DNA of 35,330 bases from Spirochaetia bacterium (GTDB lineage: Bacteria; Spirochaetota; Spirochaetia; Treponematales; Breznakiellaceae): the NCBI GenBank assembly GCA_026002045.1, contig BOAV01000018.1:1-35330 (forward strand). Reading direction: 5' to 3'. Below, one piece after another: positions 7,872-16,355 of this stretch. Made by a program: the position numbers and the translations under genes. Each line of letters opens with the position of its first letter. Position 1 is the stretch's first letter. The notes below the pieces were generated by a model. That model was given only the letters and a program-made list of their open reading frames with translations, did not search any database and was not told the DNA's origin.

Positions 7872-8732
7872 ATGATTATTAATCACAACTTAAGCGCGAT
7901 GTTTGCTGACAGGTCCCTCAAGGTTACCCAGACTCATCTGGAGAAGAACATGGAGAAACTGTCGAGCGGATTACGCATCAACCGCGCAGGTGATGATGCT
8001 TCGGGACTCGCTGTTTCTGAAAAGATGCGCAGCCAGGTTCGGGGTTTGAACCAGGCGTCTACCAACGCCCAGAACGGTATTTCGTTCATTCAAACAACGG
8101 AAGGTTACCTCCAGGAATCCGAAGATATCATTCAGCGCCTCCGCGAACTGGCGGTCCAGTCTGCTAACGGTATTTATACCGAAGAAGACCGGATGTACAT
8201 TCAGGTTGAAGTGTCAGCATTGATTGACGAAGTAGACCGGATTGCGTCCCATGCCCAGTTCAACGGGATGAACCTGCTGACCGGCCGTTTTGGCCGTGTC
8301 ACCGGTGAAAATGTGGTTACCGCCTCTATGTGGCTCCATATCGGCGCCAACATGGATCAGCGGGAGCAGGTGTTTATCGGCACCATGACTGCGAAGGGCC
8401 TTGGGGTCCGGAACACGGGTGACGAGTCGATTCTTACGCTGGCCGATTCGGACAGCGCCAACCGTGCCATTGGAACCCTTGACTCTGCGATCAAGATCAT
8501 CAACAAACAACGTGCTGATCTTGGCGCCTACCAGAACCGTTTGGAACACGCTGTCCGCGGCCTTGATGTCGGAGCTGAAAATTTGCAAGCTTCGGAATCC
8601 CGCATTCGGGACACCAACATGGCGAACGAGATGGTTACTTATACCAAGAACCAGATCCTCAGCCAGTCCGGTACCGCGATGCTCGCACAGGCCAATCAGC
8701 GGGGTCAGTCGGTTCTCCAGCTTCTGCAATAG
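7872..8732 (+). CDS. flaB: Flagellar filament core protein FlaB (first copy)
   Basis: The 286-residue product is a spirochaete FlaB flagellin, part of the core of the periplasmic filament. The N-terminal flagellin domain starts MIINHNLSAMFADRSLKVTQ and includes the conserved LSSGLRINRAGDDASGLAVSEKMR. The C-terminal domain ends NQILSQSGTAMLAQANQRGQSVLQLLQ. The variable middle is short, as in spirochaete FlaB proteins, and no cleaved signal peptide is seen, since export is by the flagellar type III route. It differs from the next gene's product at about 36 of 286 positions by hand count. It has its own sigma-28 promoter, long leader and terminator, so the two genes appear to be separate transcription units and can be set at different levels. 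Confidence 0.97.
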   Translation: MIINHNLSAMFADRSLKVTQTHLEKNMEKLSSGLRINRAGDDASGLAVSEKMRSQVRGLNQASTNAQNGISFIQTTEGYLQESEDIIQRLRELAVQSANGIYTEEDRMYIQVEVSALIDEVDRIASHAQFNGMNLLTGRFGRVTGENVVTASMWLHIGANMDQREQVFIGTMTAKGLGVRNTGDESILTLADSDSANRAIGTLDSAIKIINKQRADLGAYQNRLEHAVRGLDVGAENLQASESRIRDTNMANEMVTYTKNQILSQSGTAMLAQANQRGQSVLQLLQ

Positions 8733-8745
8733 CGCAGAAGACGTT

Positions 8746-8813
8746 GGGGAAAATGCAAGCATTTTCCCCACGGGAGGGCGCCGTTCCGGCATAAGCCGGA
8801 ACGGCCTTTTTTT
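8746..8813 (+). terminator. Tandem hairpins and intrinsic terminator after the first flaB gene
   Basis: The first hairpin is GGGGAAAATGC (8746-8756) with GCATTTTCCCC (8759-8769). The second is a perfect 11-bp stem, GCCGTTCCGGC (8780-8790) with GCCGGAACGGC (8795-8805) and loop ATAA, followed by a run of seven T (8807-8813). The second is a textbook rho-independent terminator. Confidence 0.88.
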
Positions 8814-8897
8814 CCCACGCAAAATCAAAAATATCCTCATCTTTACCCCCATTTTGCCTCTGTCGGGGGTGGTTTTCCCCTGCGCAAAAAATTTTTC

Positions 8898-8924
8898 TAA
8901 AGGCGCCGGTGTAAACTCCGATAT
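8898..8924 (+). promoter_or_regulatory. Sigma-28 (FliA) type promoter of the second flaB gene
   Basis: TAAA (8898-8901), a 15-base spacer and TCCGATAT (8917-8924) repeat the spacing and core of the first flaB promoter. The leader to the ATG at 9040 is about 110 bases, half the length of the first. Confidence 0.75.
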
Positions 8925-8979
8925 TATATTGTGGCCGGATGGAAAACATTATGGCACACAAAAAAATTATTGATGGAAC

Positions 8980-9015
8980 GCCGTGGCGATGACCGTCACC
9001 TGGGGATGACGGCGC
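8980..9015 (+). repeat. Shared hairpin element in the flaB leaders, copy 2
   Basis: This matches 7810-7845 with five transitions or transversions in 36 bases. The central stem is CCGTCA (8993-8998) with TGACGG (9007-9012). A T in copy 1 that pairs as G-U is a C here and pairs as G-C, so the stem is kept. Confidence 0.55.
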
Positions 9016-9039
9016 ACCAAACAGGCAAAGGGAGGAATT

Positions 9040-9900
9040 ATGATTATCAATCACAACTTAAGTGCAATGTTTGCCGACAGGTCTCTCAAGGTCACCCAGA
9101 ACAATCTGGACAAGAACATGGAGAAACTGTCGAGCGGATTACGTATCAACCGTGCAGGCGATGATGCTTCGGGACTCGCTGTTTCTGAAAAAATGCGGAG
9201 TCAGATTCGGGGTTTGAATCAGGCGTCTACCAACGCCCAGAACGGTATTTCGTTCATTCAGACCACTGAAGGCTACTTACAGCAATCCCAGGATATTATT
9301 CAGCGTCTCCGCGAATTGGCGATCCAGGCTGCCAACGGTATCTATACCGATGAGGACCGGATGTACATCCAGGTTGAAGTGTCGGCATTGATTGACGAAG
9401 TAGACCGGGTTGCGTCCCATGCCCAGTTCAACGGGATGAACCTGCTGACCGGCCGCTTTGCCCGGGAAGTGGGCGAGAATGTGGTTACCGCCTCTATGTG
9501 GCTCCACATCGGCGCCAACATGGATCAGCGGGAGCAGGTGTTTATCGGCACCATGACCACGAAGAGCCTTGGGATGCGGAACATTGGTGATAATACGATT
9601 CTTTCATTTACCGATCCGGACAGCGCCAACCGCGCCATTGGAACCCTTGATGATGCCCTCACGCGTATCAGCAAACAGCGTTCGGATCTTGGCGCCTACC
9701 AGAACCGTCTGGAACACGCGATCCGCGGCATTGATGTCGGCGCAGAAAACCTGCAGGCTGCCGAATCCCGCATCCGGGACGTCAACATGGCTGACGAAAT
9801 GGTTACTTTTACCAAGAACCAAATTCTTAGCCAGTCCGGTACCGCGATGCTCGCTCAAGCCAATCAGCGGGGCCAAACGGTTCTCCAGCTTCTGCAATAG
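9040..9900 (+). CDS. flaB: Flagellar filament core protein FlaB (second copy)
   Basis: This is a second 286-residue FlaB flagellin, about 87 percent identical to the first by hand count. Both terminal flagellin domains are conserved (GLRINRAGDDASGLAVSEKM and ILSQSGTAMLAQANQRGQTV). Most differences cluster at about residues 142-147 and 174-220, the region that should face outward in the filament. The tandem pair arose by duplication, and long runs of identical DNA in the conserved ends suggest continued gene conversion. The start is set by GGGAGG seven bases before the ATG. It has its own sigma-28 promoter and a strong terminator. Confidence 0.97.
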   Translation: MIINHNLSAMFADRSLKVTQNNLDKNMEKLSSGLRINRAGDDASGLAVSEKMRSQIRGLNQASTNAQNGISFIQTTEGYLQQSQDIIQRLRELAIQAANGIYTDEDRMYIQVEVSALIDEVDRVASHAQFNGMNLLTGRFAREVGENVVTASMWLHIGANMDQREQVFIGTMTTKSLGMRNIGDNTILSFTDPDSANRAIGTLDDALTRISKQRSDLGAYQNRLEHAIRGIDVGAENLQAAESRIRDVNMADEMVTFTKNQILSQSGTAMLAQANQRGQTVLQLLQ

Positions 9901-9918
9901 AGCTCAAAGACAGGGAAA

Positions 9919-9954
9919 CGCCCTTCCGGCTTAAACCGGAAGGGCGTTTTTTTT
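9919..9954 (+). terminator. Intrinsic terminator after the second flaB gene
   Basis: CGCCCTTCCGG (9919-9929) pairs perfectly with CCGGAAGGGCG (9936-9946), followed by eight T (9947-9954). It sits between flaB and the converging xylA. On the minus strand it is followed only by TTTCCC, so it could also slow transcription leaving xylA. Confidence 0.9.
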
Positions 9955-9963
9955 GTATTAATT

Positions 9964-11307
9964 TTACAGCCCGAACAGGTACTGGTTCAGCACGTTTTCA
10001 AGGTACTCCTGCTTGCCGCTGGTATGGCCGATGTTGCCGTATTTGGAACCGAGACCGGCCAAGGCATCCAGGGTAATTTCTCCCTTTTCAAACTTCGCCC
10101 CGTCGCCCTTGTCAAAGGAATTGTACCGCTTCTTTACAAAGCTGGGGATGGTCCCGTCGTCGATGATCCGCTGGGCGATTTCCAGGCCCACCGCGAAGGT
10201 GTCCATACCGCCGATATGGGCGATAAAGAGGTCCGCAGGGTCTATTGAATTCCGCCTGAGTTTGGAATCAAAATTGAGGCCCCCGGTGGTAAAACCCCCG
10301 GCCTTGAAGATGGAAAGCATGGCCAGCGCGGCTTCGTAGTAGTTGTTGGGGAACTGGTCCGTGTCCCAGCCGTTCCGGGGCTCGCCCCGGTTGGCATCCA
10401 CGGAACCGAAGAAGCCGGACACCGCCGCTGTTTCCAGTTCGTGGGCAAAGTCGTGGTTGGCCAGTTCCGCATGGTTGGCCTCGATATTCACCCGGAAGTC
10501 CTTGTCCAAGCCGTAGTGGCGGAGGAAGCCGATCACGGTTTCGGTGTCGAAATCGTACTGGTGCTTGGTGGGCTCCATGGGCTTGGGCTCAATATAGAAG
10601 GCGCCCTTAAAGCCCTGCTTGCGGGCATAGTCACGGGCAATGGTGAGGAACTGGGCCAAATGGTCCTTTTCCCGCTTGATGTCGGTGTTGAGGAGGCTCA
10701 TGTAGCCTTCCCGGCCGCCCCAGAAGGTATAGCCCTGCCCGCCAAGTTCGATGGTGGCGTCGATGGCCGCCTTGACCTGGGTTGCCGCCAGGGCCACCAC
10801 GCCGAATTCGGGGTTGGTGGCTGCGCCGTTCATGAAACGGGGATTGGTAAAGACATTGGCGGTGCCCCAGAGGAGTTTTACGCCGGTGGCCTTTTGCAGT
10901 TTCTTTGCTTTTTTAACCAGGAGTTGCAAATTGGCTTCGCTCTCCGCAGGAGTGGCGCCTTCGGGGGCCATGTCCCGGTCATGGAAGGCGTAGTATTCGG
11001 CGCCCAGCTTGGTAAAGAATTCAAAGGCCGCGTCCATTTTGTGATCCGCCGCTTCCATAGGGGATTTGGCGTCCGCAATCCAGGGATGGGGGATGGTTGC
11101 CGCCCCGAAGGGGTCGGTCCCATCGGCGCAGAAGCTGTGCCAGTAGGCCACCGCAAAACGCAGGTGGTCCTTCATCTTTTTCTTGCCCACCTTTTTTTCC
11201 GCATCGTAGTACTTAAACGCCAAAGGGTTATCGCTCTTGGGCCCTTCATACTTAATTTTTTGAATTCCGGGAAAATACTCTTTATTTCCCACAAAATAAT
11301 CTGCCAT
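9964..11307 (-). CDS. xylA: Xylose isomerase XylA
   Basis: XylA interconverts D-xylose and D-xylulose in the cytoplasm, using two divalent metal ions. The 447-residue product has the family landmarks: FHDRD with the catalytic base histidine (about residues 103-107), WGGREGY (about 191-197), the metal-binding EPKPMEPTKHQYDFD (about 236-250) and NIEANHAELANHDFAHEL (about 273-290). Its length fits the longer class II isomerases. The frame is open 24 codons further upstream, but the ATG at 11307 is the real start, with AAGGAGG just before it and the xylB stop ten bases upstream. It is the second gene of a xylB-xylA operon. Confidence 0.97.
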   Translation of the reverse strand: MADYFVGNKEYFPGIQKIKYEGPKSDNPLAFKYYDAEKKVGKKKMKDHLRFAVAYWHSFCADGTDPFGAATIPHPWIADAKSPMEAADHKMDAAFEFFTKLGAEYYAFHDRDMAPEGATPAESEANLQLLVKKAKKLQKATGVKLLWGTANVFTNPRFMNGAATNPEFGVVALAATQVKAAIDATIELGGQGYTFWGGREGYMSLLNTDIKREKDHLAQFLTIARDYARKQGFKGAFYIEPKPMEPTKHQYDFDTETVIGFLRHYGLDKDFRVNIEANHAELANHDFAHELETAAVSGFFGSVDANRGEPRNGWDTDQFPNNYYEAALAMLSIFKAGGFTTGGLNFDSKLRRNSIDPADLFIAHIGGMDTFAVGLEIAQRIIDDGTIPSFVKKRYNSFDKGDGAKFEKGEITLDALAGLGSKYGNIGHTSGKQEYLENVLNQYLFGL

Positions 11308-11317
11308 TATTTCCTCC

Positions 11318-12793
11318 TTATTTATATAACGGGGACAACGCCCCCAGGTAACGCGAATATTCCCCGTAGGCCTTGTCATAGGCCGCGGCCGAAGCGGGGT
11401 CGGGGTTTATCAGGTTCCCTTCCAGGCCGACATGGGCCTCGGTGAAGGCTTCGATGCCGGCGCCCTTTCCTTCAAGGCACCAGAGGGCCTGGATCGCCCC
11501 GCCCATGGCGGCGGCTTCGTCCCCGGCGGGGAGCCGCACCGGCAGGTTCATCACGTTGGCGGCGATGCTCTGCCAGAGGGGACTCTTGGCTCCGCCCCCG
11601 GTAAGCCGGATTTCCCTGGCCTTAAAGCCCAGTTCGTGGAAGCCCTCAAGACCGATCCTCATACCGAAGATGGCCGCCTCCAGGCTGGCCCGGGCGATAT
11701 TTTCCCGCTTGAAGTTGGCGGTAGTGATGCCGTTGATGCTGGCCCTGCCGTAGGGCAGGTTCGGGGTCCGCTCGCCGTTGAAGAAGGGCAATACCACCAG
11801 GCCCTCCGCACCGATGGGGGCTTTGGCGGCCTCGCCGTCAAAGGCTTTTACATCAAGGCTGAAAAGTTCCCGCAGTTCCTCGGTGGCCACGGTGCAGTTC
11901 ATCGTGCAGAGCAGGGGCAGCCAGCCCCCGGTGGAAGAACAGAAGGCGGCCAAATTCCCCGTGGGGTCGATGACCGGCTCATTGGAAAAGCCGAAAAGGG
12001 TCCCCGAAGTTCCCAGGCTCATGGTGAGGGTGCCGTCCCTGACCGCGCCGGTACCGATGGCCCCCATCATATTGTCCCCACCGCCTGCGGCAACGGGGAT
12101 CCCTGCGGGGATTCCGTAAACATTGGCCGCAGCAGCGGAAACCGCGCCTGCGGACTCACCGGGTTTTACCAGCCGGGGAAGGCAGCCAATCACCTTGGGG
12201 TCAATATAGGCGCAGACTTTTTCGGACCATTTCCGCTCCCGGACATCGAAAAGGGCGGTGCCCGAAGCATCCCCGTATTCCGCCGTGTATTCCCCGGTCA
12301 GGAGCCAGTTGATGTAATCGTGGGGAAGGAGGATGTGGGCGAGTTTGGCAAAGGCTTCGGGTTTATGTTTTTTGAGCCAAAGTACCTTTGGGGCGGTGTA
12401 GCCCGGCCGCATGGGGAGGCCGGTTAATTTGATAAGGGCGGCTTCGCCCCCCGCGGCCTTGGTTAAATCATCGCATTCATTCTGGGTGGAGGTATCGCAC
12501 CAGAGTTTGACGTTGGAGAGGGCCTTTCCCGCCGCATCCAGGGGCACAAAACTGTGCTGATGCCCGGAAACGCCGATTGCCGCAATGGTCTTTTTCAGGG
12601 CCCCGTCGAGTTTGTCAAAGGCGGCCTTGAGGGCCGTATCGTACCATTCGGCCTTTTGCTCCCGGCTGCCATCGTTTTCGGCTATCATATCCACCGGCAC
12701 CTGGGCCTTGGCAGCGATGGCCTTCTTTTCATAATCGTACAAAACAACCTTACAACTCTGGGTTCCAAGATCGATTCCGCACAGGGTTTTCAT
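11318..12793 (-). CDS. xylB: Xylulokinase XylB (FGGY family)
   Basis: XylB phosphorylates D-xylulose to xylulose 5-phosphate, which enters the pentose phosphate pathway. The 491-residue protein has the two-domain FGGY sugar kinase layout. The N-terminal phosphate motif is GIDLGTQSCKVVLYD, followed by GVSGHQHSFVPLD, GGGDNMMGAIG near the middle and LTGGGAKSPLWQSIAANVM in the C-terminal domain. GAGGTGACCC precedes the ATG. It leads directly into xylA, and a good promoter lies just upstream. Together they suggest growth on plant-derived pentose. No xylose transporter is in the window. Confidence 0.95.
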   Translation of the reverse strand: MKTLCGIDLGTQSCKVVLYDYEKKAIAAKAQVPVDMIAENDGSREQKAEWYDTALKAAFDKLDGALKKTIAAIGVSGHQHSFVPLDAAGKALSNVKLWCDTSTQNECDDLTKAAGGEAALIKLTGLPMRPGYTAPKVLWLKKHKPEAFAKLAHILLPHDYINWLLTGEYTAEYGDASGTALFDVRERKWSEKVCAYIDPKVIGCLPRLVKPGESAGAVSAAAANVYGIPAGIPVAAGGGDNMMGAIGTGAVRDGTLTMSLGTSGTLFGFSNEPVIDPTGNLAAFCSSTGGWLPLLCTMNCTVATEELRELFSLDVKAFDGEAAKAPIGAEGLVVLPFFNGERTPNLPYGRASINGITTANFKRENIARASLEAAIFGMRIGLEGFHELGFKAREIRLTGGGAKSPLWQSIAANVMNLPVRLPAGDEAAAMGGAIQALWCLEGKGAGIEAFTEAHVGLEGNLINPDPASAAAYDKAYGEYSRYLGALSPLYK

Positions 12794-12811
12794 GGGTCAC
12801 CTCGTTTCATT

Positions 12812-12840
12812 ATTTTATGGCATGTTAGTATACTTGTCTA
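12812..12840 (-). promoter_or_regulatory. Promoter of xylBA with a central palindrome
   Basis: On the minus strand TAGACA (12835-12840) and TAAAAT (12812-12817) are 17 bases apart, each differing from consensus at one position. The spacer contains the perfect 8-base palindrome AGTATACT, a possible operator core. The response regulator gene ends only 15 bases upstream of the -35 box, so read-through from it is also possible. Confidence 0.6.
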
Positions 12841-12854
12841 TATCGAATATTACC

Positions 12855-13532
12855 TCAGGACTCCAGAAGGGCGAAAAAATTTATTTCCTTGAGGAGGGTG
12901 ATTACGTCCTTCATCTTTTTCTTGTTGAATTTTTTAAGGATCCAGTAAATTTCCGAACGGATGGTGGTTTCTTCCACGAACCGCTGTTCGGCGATTTTCT
13001 TGTAGGGGTAACCATCATAGGCCATCTTGATGATCTCGTATTCCGTGTTGGATATCTTCATCATCACCTTGAGCACTTCCTTCACCTTGCTTTGGGTTTC
13101 GCTGATCCGCCGTGACTCCCCAAGGATCCGGTTGGCAATTTCGGGCCGGAGCATAAGGGTGTTGGAGGCCACCGCCCGGATGGAAGAGAGAATCTCCTCC
13201 ACGGGGCTGGTCTTGATGATGTAGTCCATGGCCCCCACGGTATAGGCTTTAAAGATCAGATCGTCCCGGCTGTGGATGGTAAGGATGATGGTTTTTATGG
13301 CGGGGTTGAATTCCCGGATTTTTTCAATGGCGTCTATGCCGGCAGTTTTGGTCTCCATCTGGATGTCCATAAGGACGATGTGGGGGTTCAGTTCCCGCAC
13401 TTTTGCGACCGCTTCCTCCCCGCTAAAGGCCAGGCCCGCCACTTCAATATCTTCTTCCTGACGGATGATATGGGCAAAATAATTGACGATCTCCGCCGTA
13501 TCGTCGGCGATAAGGACCCGGATTTTTTCCAC
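12855..13532 (-). CDS. DNA-binding response regulator, REC plus LuxR-like HTH
   Basis: The 225-residue protein has a receiver domain (residues 1 to about 120) with the acidic pair DD at about 10-11, the phospho-acceptor aspartate in HIVLMDIQM at about 56 and a conserved lysine in YIIKTSP at about 108. The C-terminal part (NTEYEIIKMAYDGYPYKKIAEQRFVEETTIRSEIYWILKKF) looks like a LuxR/NarL-type helix-turn-helix. It starts with GTG one base after the kinase stop codon, with AAGAGG as binding site, so the pair is co-translated. It lies directly upstream of xylBA, which makes sugar use genes plausible targets, but this is inference. Confidence 0.9.
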   Translation of the reverse strand: MEKIRVLIADDTAEIVNYFAHIIRQEEDIEVAGLAFSGEEAVAKVRELNPHIVLMDIQMETKTAGIDAIEKIREFNPAIKTIILTIHSRDDLIFKAYTVGAMDYIIKTSPVEEILSSIRAVASNTLMLRPEIANRILGESRRISETQSKVKEVLKVMMKISNTEYEIIKMAYDGYPYKKIAEQRFVEETTIRSEIYWILKKFNKKKMKDVITLLKEINFFALLES

Positions 13533-13533
13533 G

Positions 13534-15042
13534 CTAACCTCTTTGTGCCGTCAGGGGAAGTATGATCTGCACACTGGTACCTTCCCCCCATTTGCTCTCC
13601 ACCCGCATCTGTCCCCAATGGGATTTTACCACCCGGTAAGCGTATGACATACCCAGGCCCCAATGGTACGCCCCGGACTTTGCTGAATAATAGGGCTCGA
13701 AGATCCGCTTTAAATCGGGCTTTTTTATGCCGATTCCGTTATCCTGGATGATAATGAAGATCCACTGAAACTGGATCGCCGTATCTATCAGGATAGTTCC
13801 CTTCTCCCTGCCCGCGCTCCTGATGGCCTCCGCCGCATTGTTAAGGATGTTAATCAATACCTGGCTTATATGATAGTAATCGAACCGGCATCTGGTCAGC
13901 CGGGGGTCCCACTGGTCTTTGGCCCAGGCAATTTCAATGTTTTTATCCAGGTTTGCCTTGGCCGCCGCTTCTTCAAGGGCCCCTATCAGATTATTTTCCA
14001 TAAACCGATAACGTATGTCCCGGAGGGCATCCAGGGTCCCGGATGTTTTTTGCAGGGACAGGTCGATAATTTCCCTGATTTTTTCCACCGTTTTCAGCGT
14101 CCCCTCCCGGCCCCCTTCTTCCCGGACCGCCTGCTCCGCCAGTATGTGGATGCTGAACAGGAGGTTTTTCTCCGAATGGAGGATATCGCTCAGGACATCG
14201 TTCATCCTGAGAAGGTCCCGGTGTATCTTCCGGTCCACAAAGATATGAACCATGCTCCCCAGACGGTAGTTAAGCAGCAAAATAGTTTCCAGAAGGATCC
14301 CCGCGACGGTGGCGGGAATAATCAGATAGCACCAGGCGTATACGGTATAGATATTTTCGAAGATCCAAAAACCGGAACTCAGGGCCTTATTGACGGACAT
14401 CAGGGAAGGGCCGATGAAGAAAATGCCGTAGAAGAGAATGTGCTGAACCCCCAGGCACCATGCGAACAGGGATATTTGCTGCCGGATAAAGTGAATACGG
14501 TTCTGCGCCCGGTAACGGACCAGGATCCATACGGGGTAAAAAAGAAAAATAAAGATCAGTGCCCGGTTAAAGAGGTGCAGCAGGGAAATAAGCCGGGTAT
14601 AGGGGGCAGGGTTGGCGAGGGTATGGCTGCTGACATATATCCGGTATGCGGTGGAGGGGTCGTAGAACCAGAGATTCCAGAGGATCAACAGGGCAAACAG
14701 GATCAGCCGTTTATAACCGCTCCCCGAGCTTTGGATAAAATCGTAAACAAAAATGGGGACCGCCAGAAGATACAGGGCTATGCCGGCGTTTATCATCCGG
14801 TTCAGGGTGGAAATGGGCAGCCTGACCACGTTGTTTATCAGGGAAAAAACCCGATAGTCCGCGCTGAAAATAAGATGGAGGTTGGAGTAGTTGCCGAACA
14901 TATTCAGGTACATAGCTATGGAAAAAAACGAGAGGATCATCCCCGCTATCATCATCAGAAAGAACCAGCAAAAGCGGTTCTGATATTCCTTAACTACCAG
15001 GATGATCGAGAAAATGATCAGGGCAAAAATCCCGTAAAACAC
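13534..15042 (-). CDS. Sensor histidine kinase with a 7-helix membrane domain
   Basis: The 502-residue protein begins with about seven hydrophobic helices (residues 1 to about 265) and no large outside domain, so it may sense a signal within or near the membrane. Next is a phosphotransfer segment with histidine in SDILHSEKNLLFSI (about residues 290-303). The ATP-binding domain follows: N-box NILNNAAEAI, G1 DNGIGI, F-box IFEPYYS and G2 GLGMSY. It pairs with the response regulator encoded immediately after it. The start is a GTG without a clear Shine-Dalgarno sequence, although a CATAAT box lies 17 bases upstream. Confidence 0.9.
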   Translation of the reverse strand: MFYGIFALIIFSIILVVKEYQNRFCWFFLMMIAGMILSFFSIAMYLNMFGNYSNLHLIFSADYRVFSLINNVVRLPISTLNRMINAGIALYLLAVPIFVYDFIQSSGSGYKRLILFALLILWNLWFYDPSTAYRIYVSSHTLANPAPYTRLISLLHLFNRALIFIFLFYPVWILVRYRAQNRIHFIRQQISLFAWCLGVQHILFYGIFFIGPSLMSVNKALSSGFWIFENIYTVYAWCYLIIPATVAGILLETILLLNYRLGSMVHIFVDRKIHRDLLRMNDVLSDILHSEKNLLFSIHILAEQAVREEGGREGTLKTVEKIREIIDLSLQKTSGTLDALRDIRYRFMENNLIGALEEAAAKANLDKNIEIAWAKDQWDPRLTRCRFDYYHISQVLINILNNAAEAIRSAGREKGTILIDTAIQFQWIFIIIQDNGIGIKKPDLKRIFEPYYSAKSGAYHWGLGMSYAYRVVKSHWGQMRVESKWGEGTSVQIILPLTAQRG

Positions 15043-15142
15043 CGGTTTACCAACTTTGAATTATGGTACGACCGGCCGGAAGGGTTGTCAATGAGCGGTC
15101 AAGCCCCACAACAAGATGCCGAATGATATACTCTGTTAGAAA

Positions 15143-16216
15143 ATGAAACTTATAACCACTATTGATAATCTACCCCCTGTTTTGGCCGCATCGGTGAGCG
15201 CGGAGGAACGGGCATATATTGAGGGTATATCCGCCTGCAACGGACTGCCATTTGCAGTGACTCCGCACTTCGCATCCCTGGCCGGGCCGGAGCCGGAAGA
15301 TCCCATCCGCCGGCAGTTTATGCCCGACCCCCGTGAAGCGCAGGGCGATGCCTTCGCCCTTAATGATCCTCTGGGAGAGTCATACCACCGGGCCACGCCC
15401 CGGCTGATCCACCAGTACCGTGACCGGGCGCTGCTTAAAACAACCGGGTTCTGCGGCGGCTTTTGCCGTTTCTGTTTCCGCCGGGTATGGATGGCCGAAA
15501 AAACGCCCTTTATTACCGCAGCTGAATTGGACCCGGTTCTGGATTATCTTAACACCCATCCTGAAATCCGGGAAATCCTTATCTCAGGCGGCGATCCTTT
15601 AACGGCTTCCGATGAACGGCTGGAATGGCTTTTTCAGGGCTTGCGATCAGCAAATCCGGCCCTGTCCCTGCGCGTCTGTACCCGGCTCCCCATCACCGCC
15701 CCGGACCGGATCACATCGGAATTTATCGGCCTGCTCCGCCGCTTTTCGCCGCTTCGTCTGGCGGTCCACATCAACCACCCCCGGGAATTTTCTGCGGAAA
15801 GTCGGCGGGTACTCACCGCCATTACGGAAGCGGGCATCCCCGTGCTGGTCCAGACCGTGCTCCTCAAGGGCGTCAACGATGATACTGAAACCCTGACCGC
15901 GCTTTTCCGGAAATGCCGGGACCTGGGGCTCATCCCCTACTACCTCTTCCAACTTGATTTGGCCCCCGGAACTGCCCATTTCCGTGTCCCCCTCAAACAG
16001 GGACTCGCTTTGTATCGGGAACTGCAAGGAACTTTAGTTCCGGCTTTAATGGAGACAGACCCCGTGCTCCCGGCTTATGCGGTGGACCTCCCCGGCGGGG
16101 GCGGCAAAATCCGCCTCTCACAGGATTGCATCGCCGGGGGAAAAAATCGGCCCGGAGGCCGGGTATACCTTCTCAAAGACAAGAACGGGAAGCTCTGGCC
16201 CTACCCTGCAGATTAG
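15143..16216 (+). CDS. KamA/EpmB family radical SAM aminomutase
   Basis: This 357-residue enzyme belongs to the lysine 2,3-aminomutase family. The iron-sulfur motif CGGFCRFC (C-x3-C-x2-C, about residues 102-109) is followed by ISGGDPLTASDERL, RLPITAPDRI, AVHINHPREF and YYLFQLDLAPGTAHFRV, the last including PLP-binding family residues. The family moves the amino group of lysine from the alpha to the beta carbon. The length is closer to EpmB (elongation factor P modification) than to catabolic KamA of about 416 residues. No epmA, efp or lysine-degradation gene is adjacent, so the role is open. The start lacks a Shine-Dalgarno sequence and follows TATACT by ten bases. Confidence 0.88.
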   Translation: MKLITTIDNLPPVLAASVSAEERAYIEGISACNGLPFAVTPHFASLAGPEPEDPIRRQFMPDPREAQGDAFALNDPLGESYHRATPRLIHQYRDRALLKTTGFCGGFCRFCFRRVWMAEKTPFITAAELDPVLDYLNTHPEIREILISGGDPLTASDERLEWLFQGLRSANPALSLRVCTRLPITAPDRITSEFIGLLRRFSPLRLAVHINHPREFSAESRRVLTAITEAGIPVLVQTVLLKGVNDDTETLTALFRKCRDLGLIPYYLFQLDLAPGTAHFRVPLKQGLALYRELQGTLVPALMETDPVLPAYAVDLPGGGGKIRLSQDCIAGGKNRPGGRVYLLKDKNGKLWPYPAD

Positions 16217-16355
16217 GCGGGTAAAATTTTTACTCTTTTTTCTCAAAACTGATTGACTTTAATCCCTAAAATCCGCATTGTTCATTTTAGTATTTAAATT
16301 CAGAATGAAAAATACCGGCTTTATCGGCACGGCGAGCTGTATTTGAAGAGAGGTT

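Noticed and set aside
10441..11445. A 334-codon open frame on the plus strand opposite xylA
   Set aside because: It mirrors a certain gene and has no domain or binding site. Long antisense frames are expected in GC-rich genes with strong codon bias.
11432..12427. A 331-codon open frame opposite xylB
   Set aside because: It is the antisense shadow of a clear FGGY kinase and shows no protein-like motif.
13870..15126. A 418-codon open frame opposite the histidine kinase gene
   Set aside because: The kinase has all expected motifs. The opposite frame is rich in Q, P and G with no recognisable domain.
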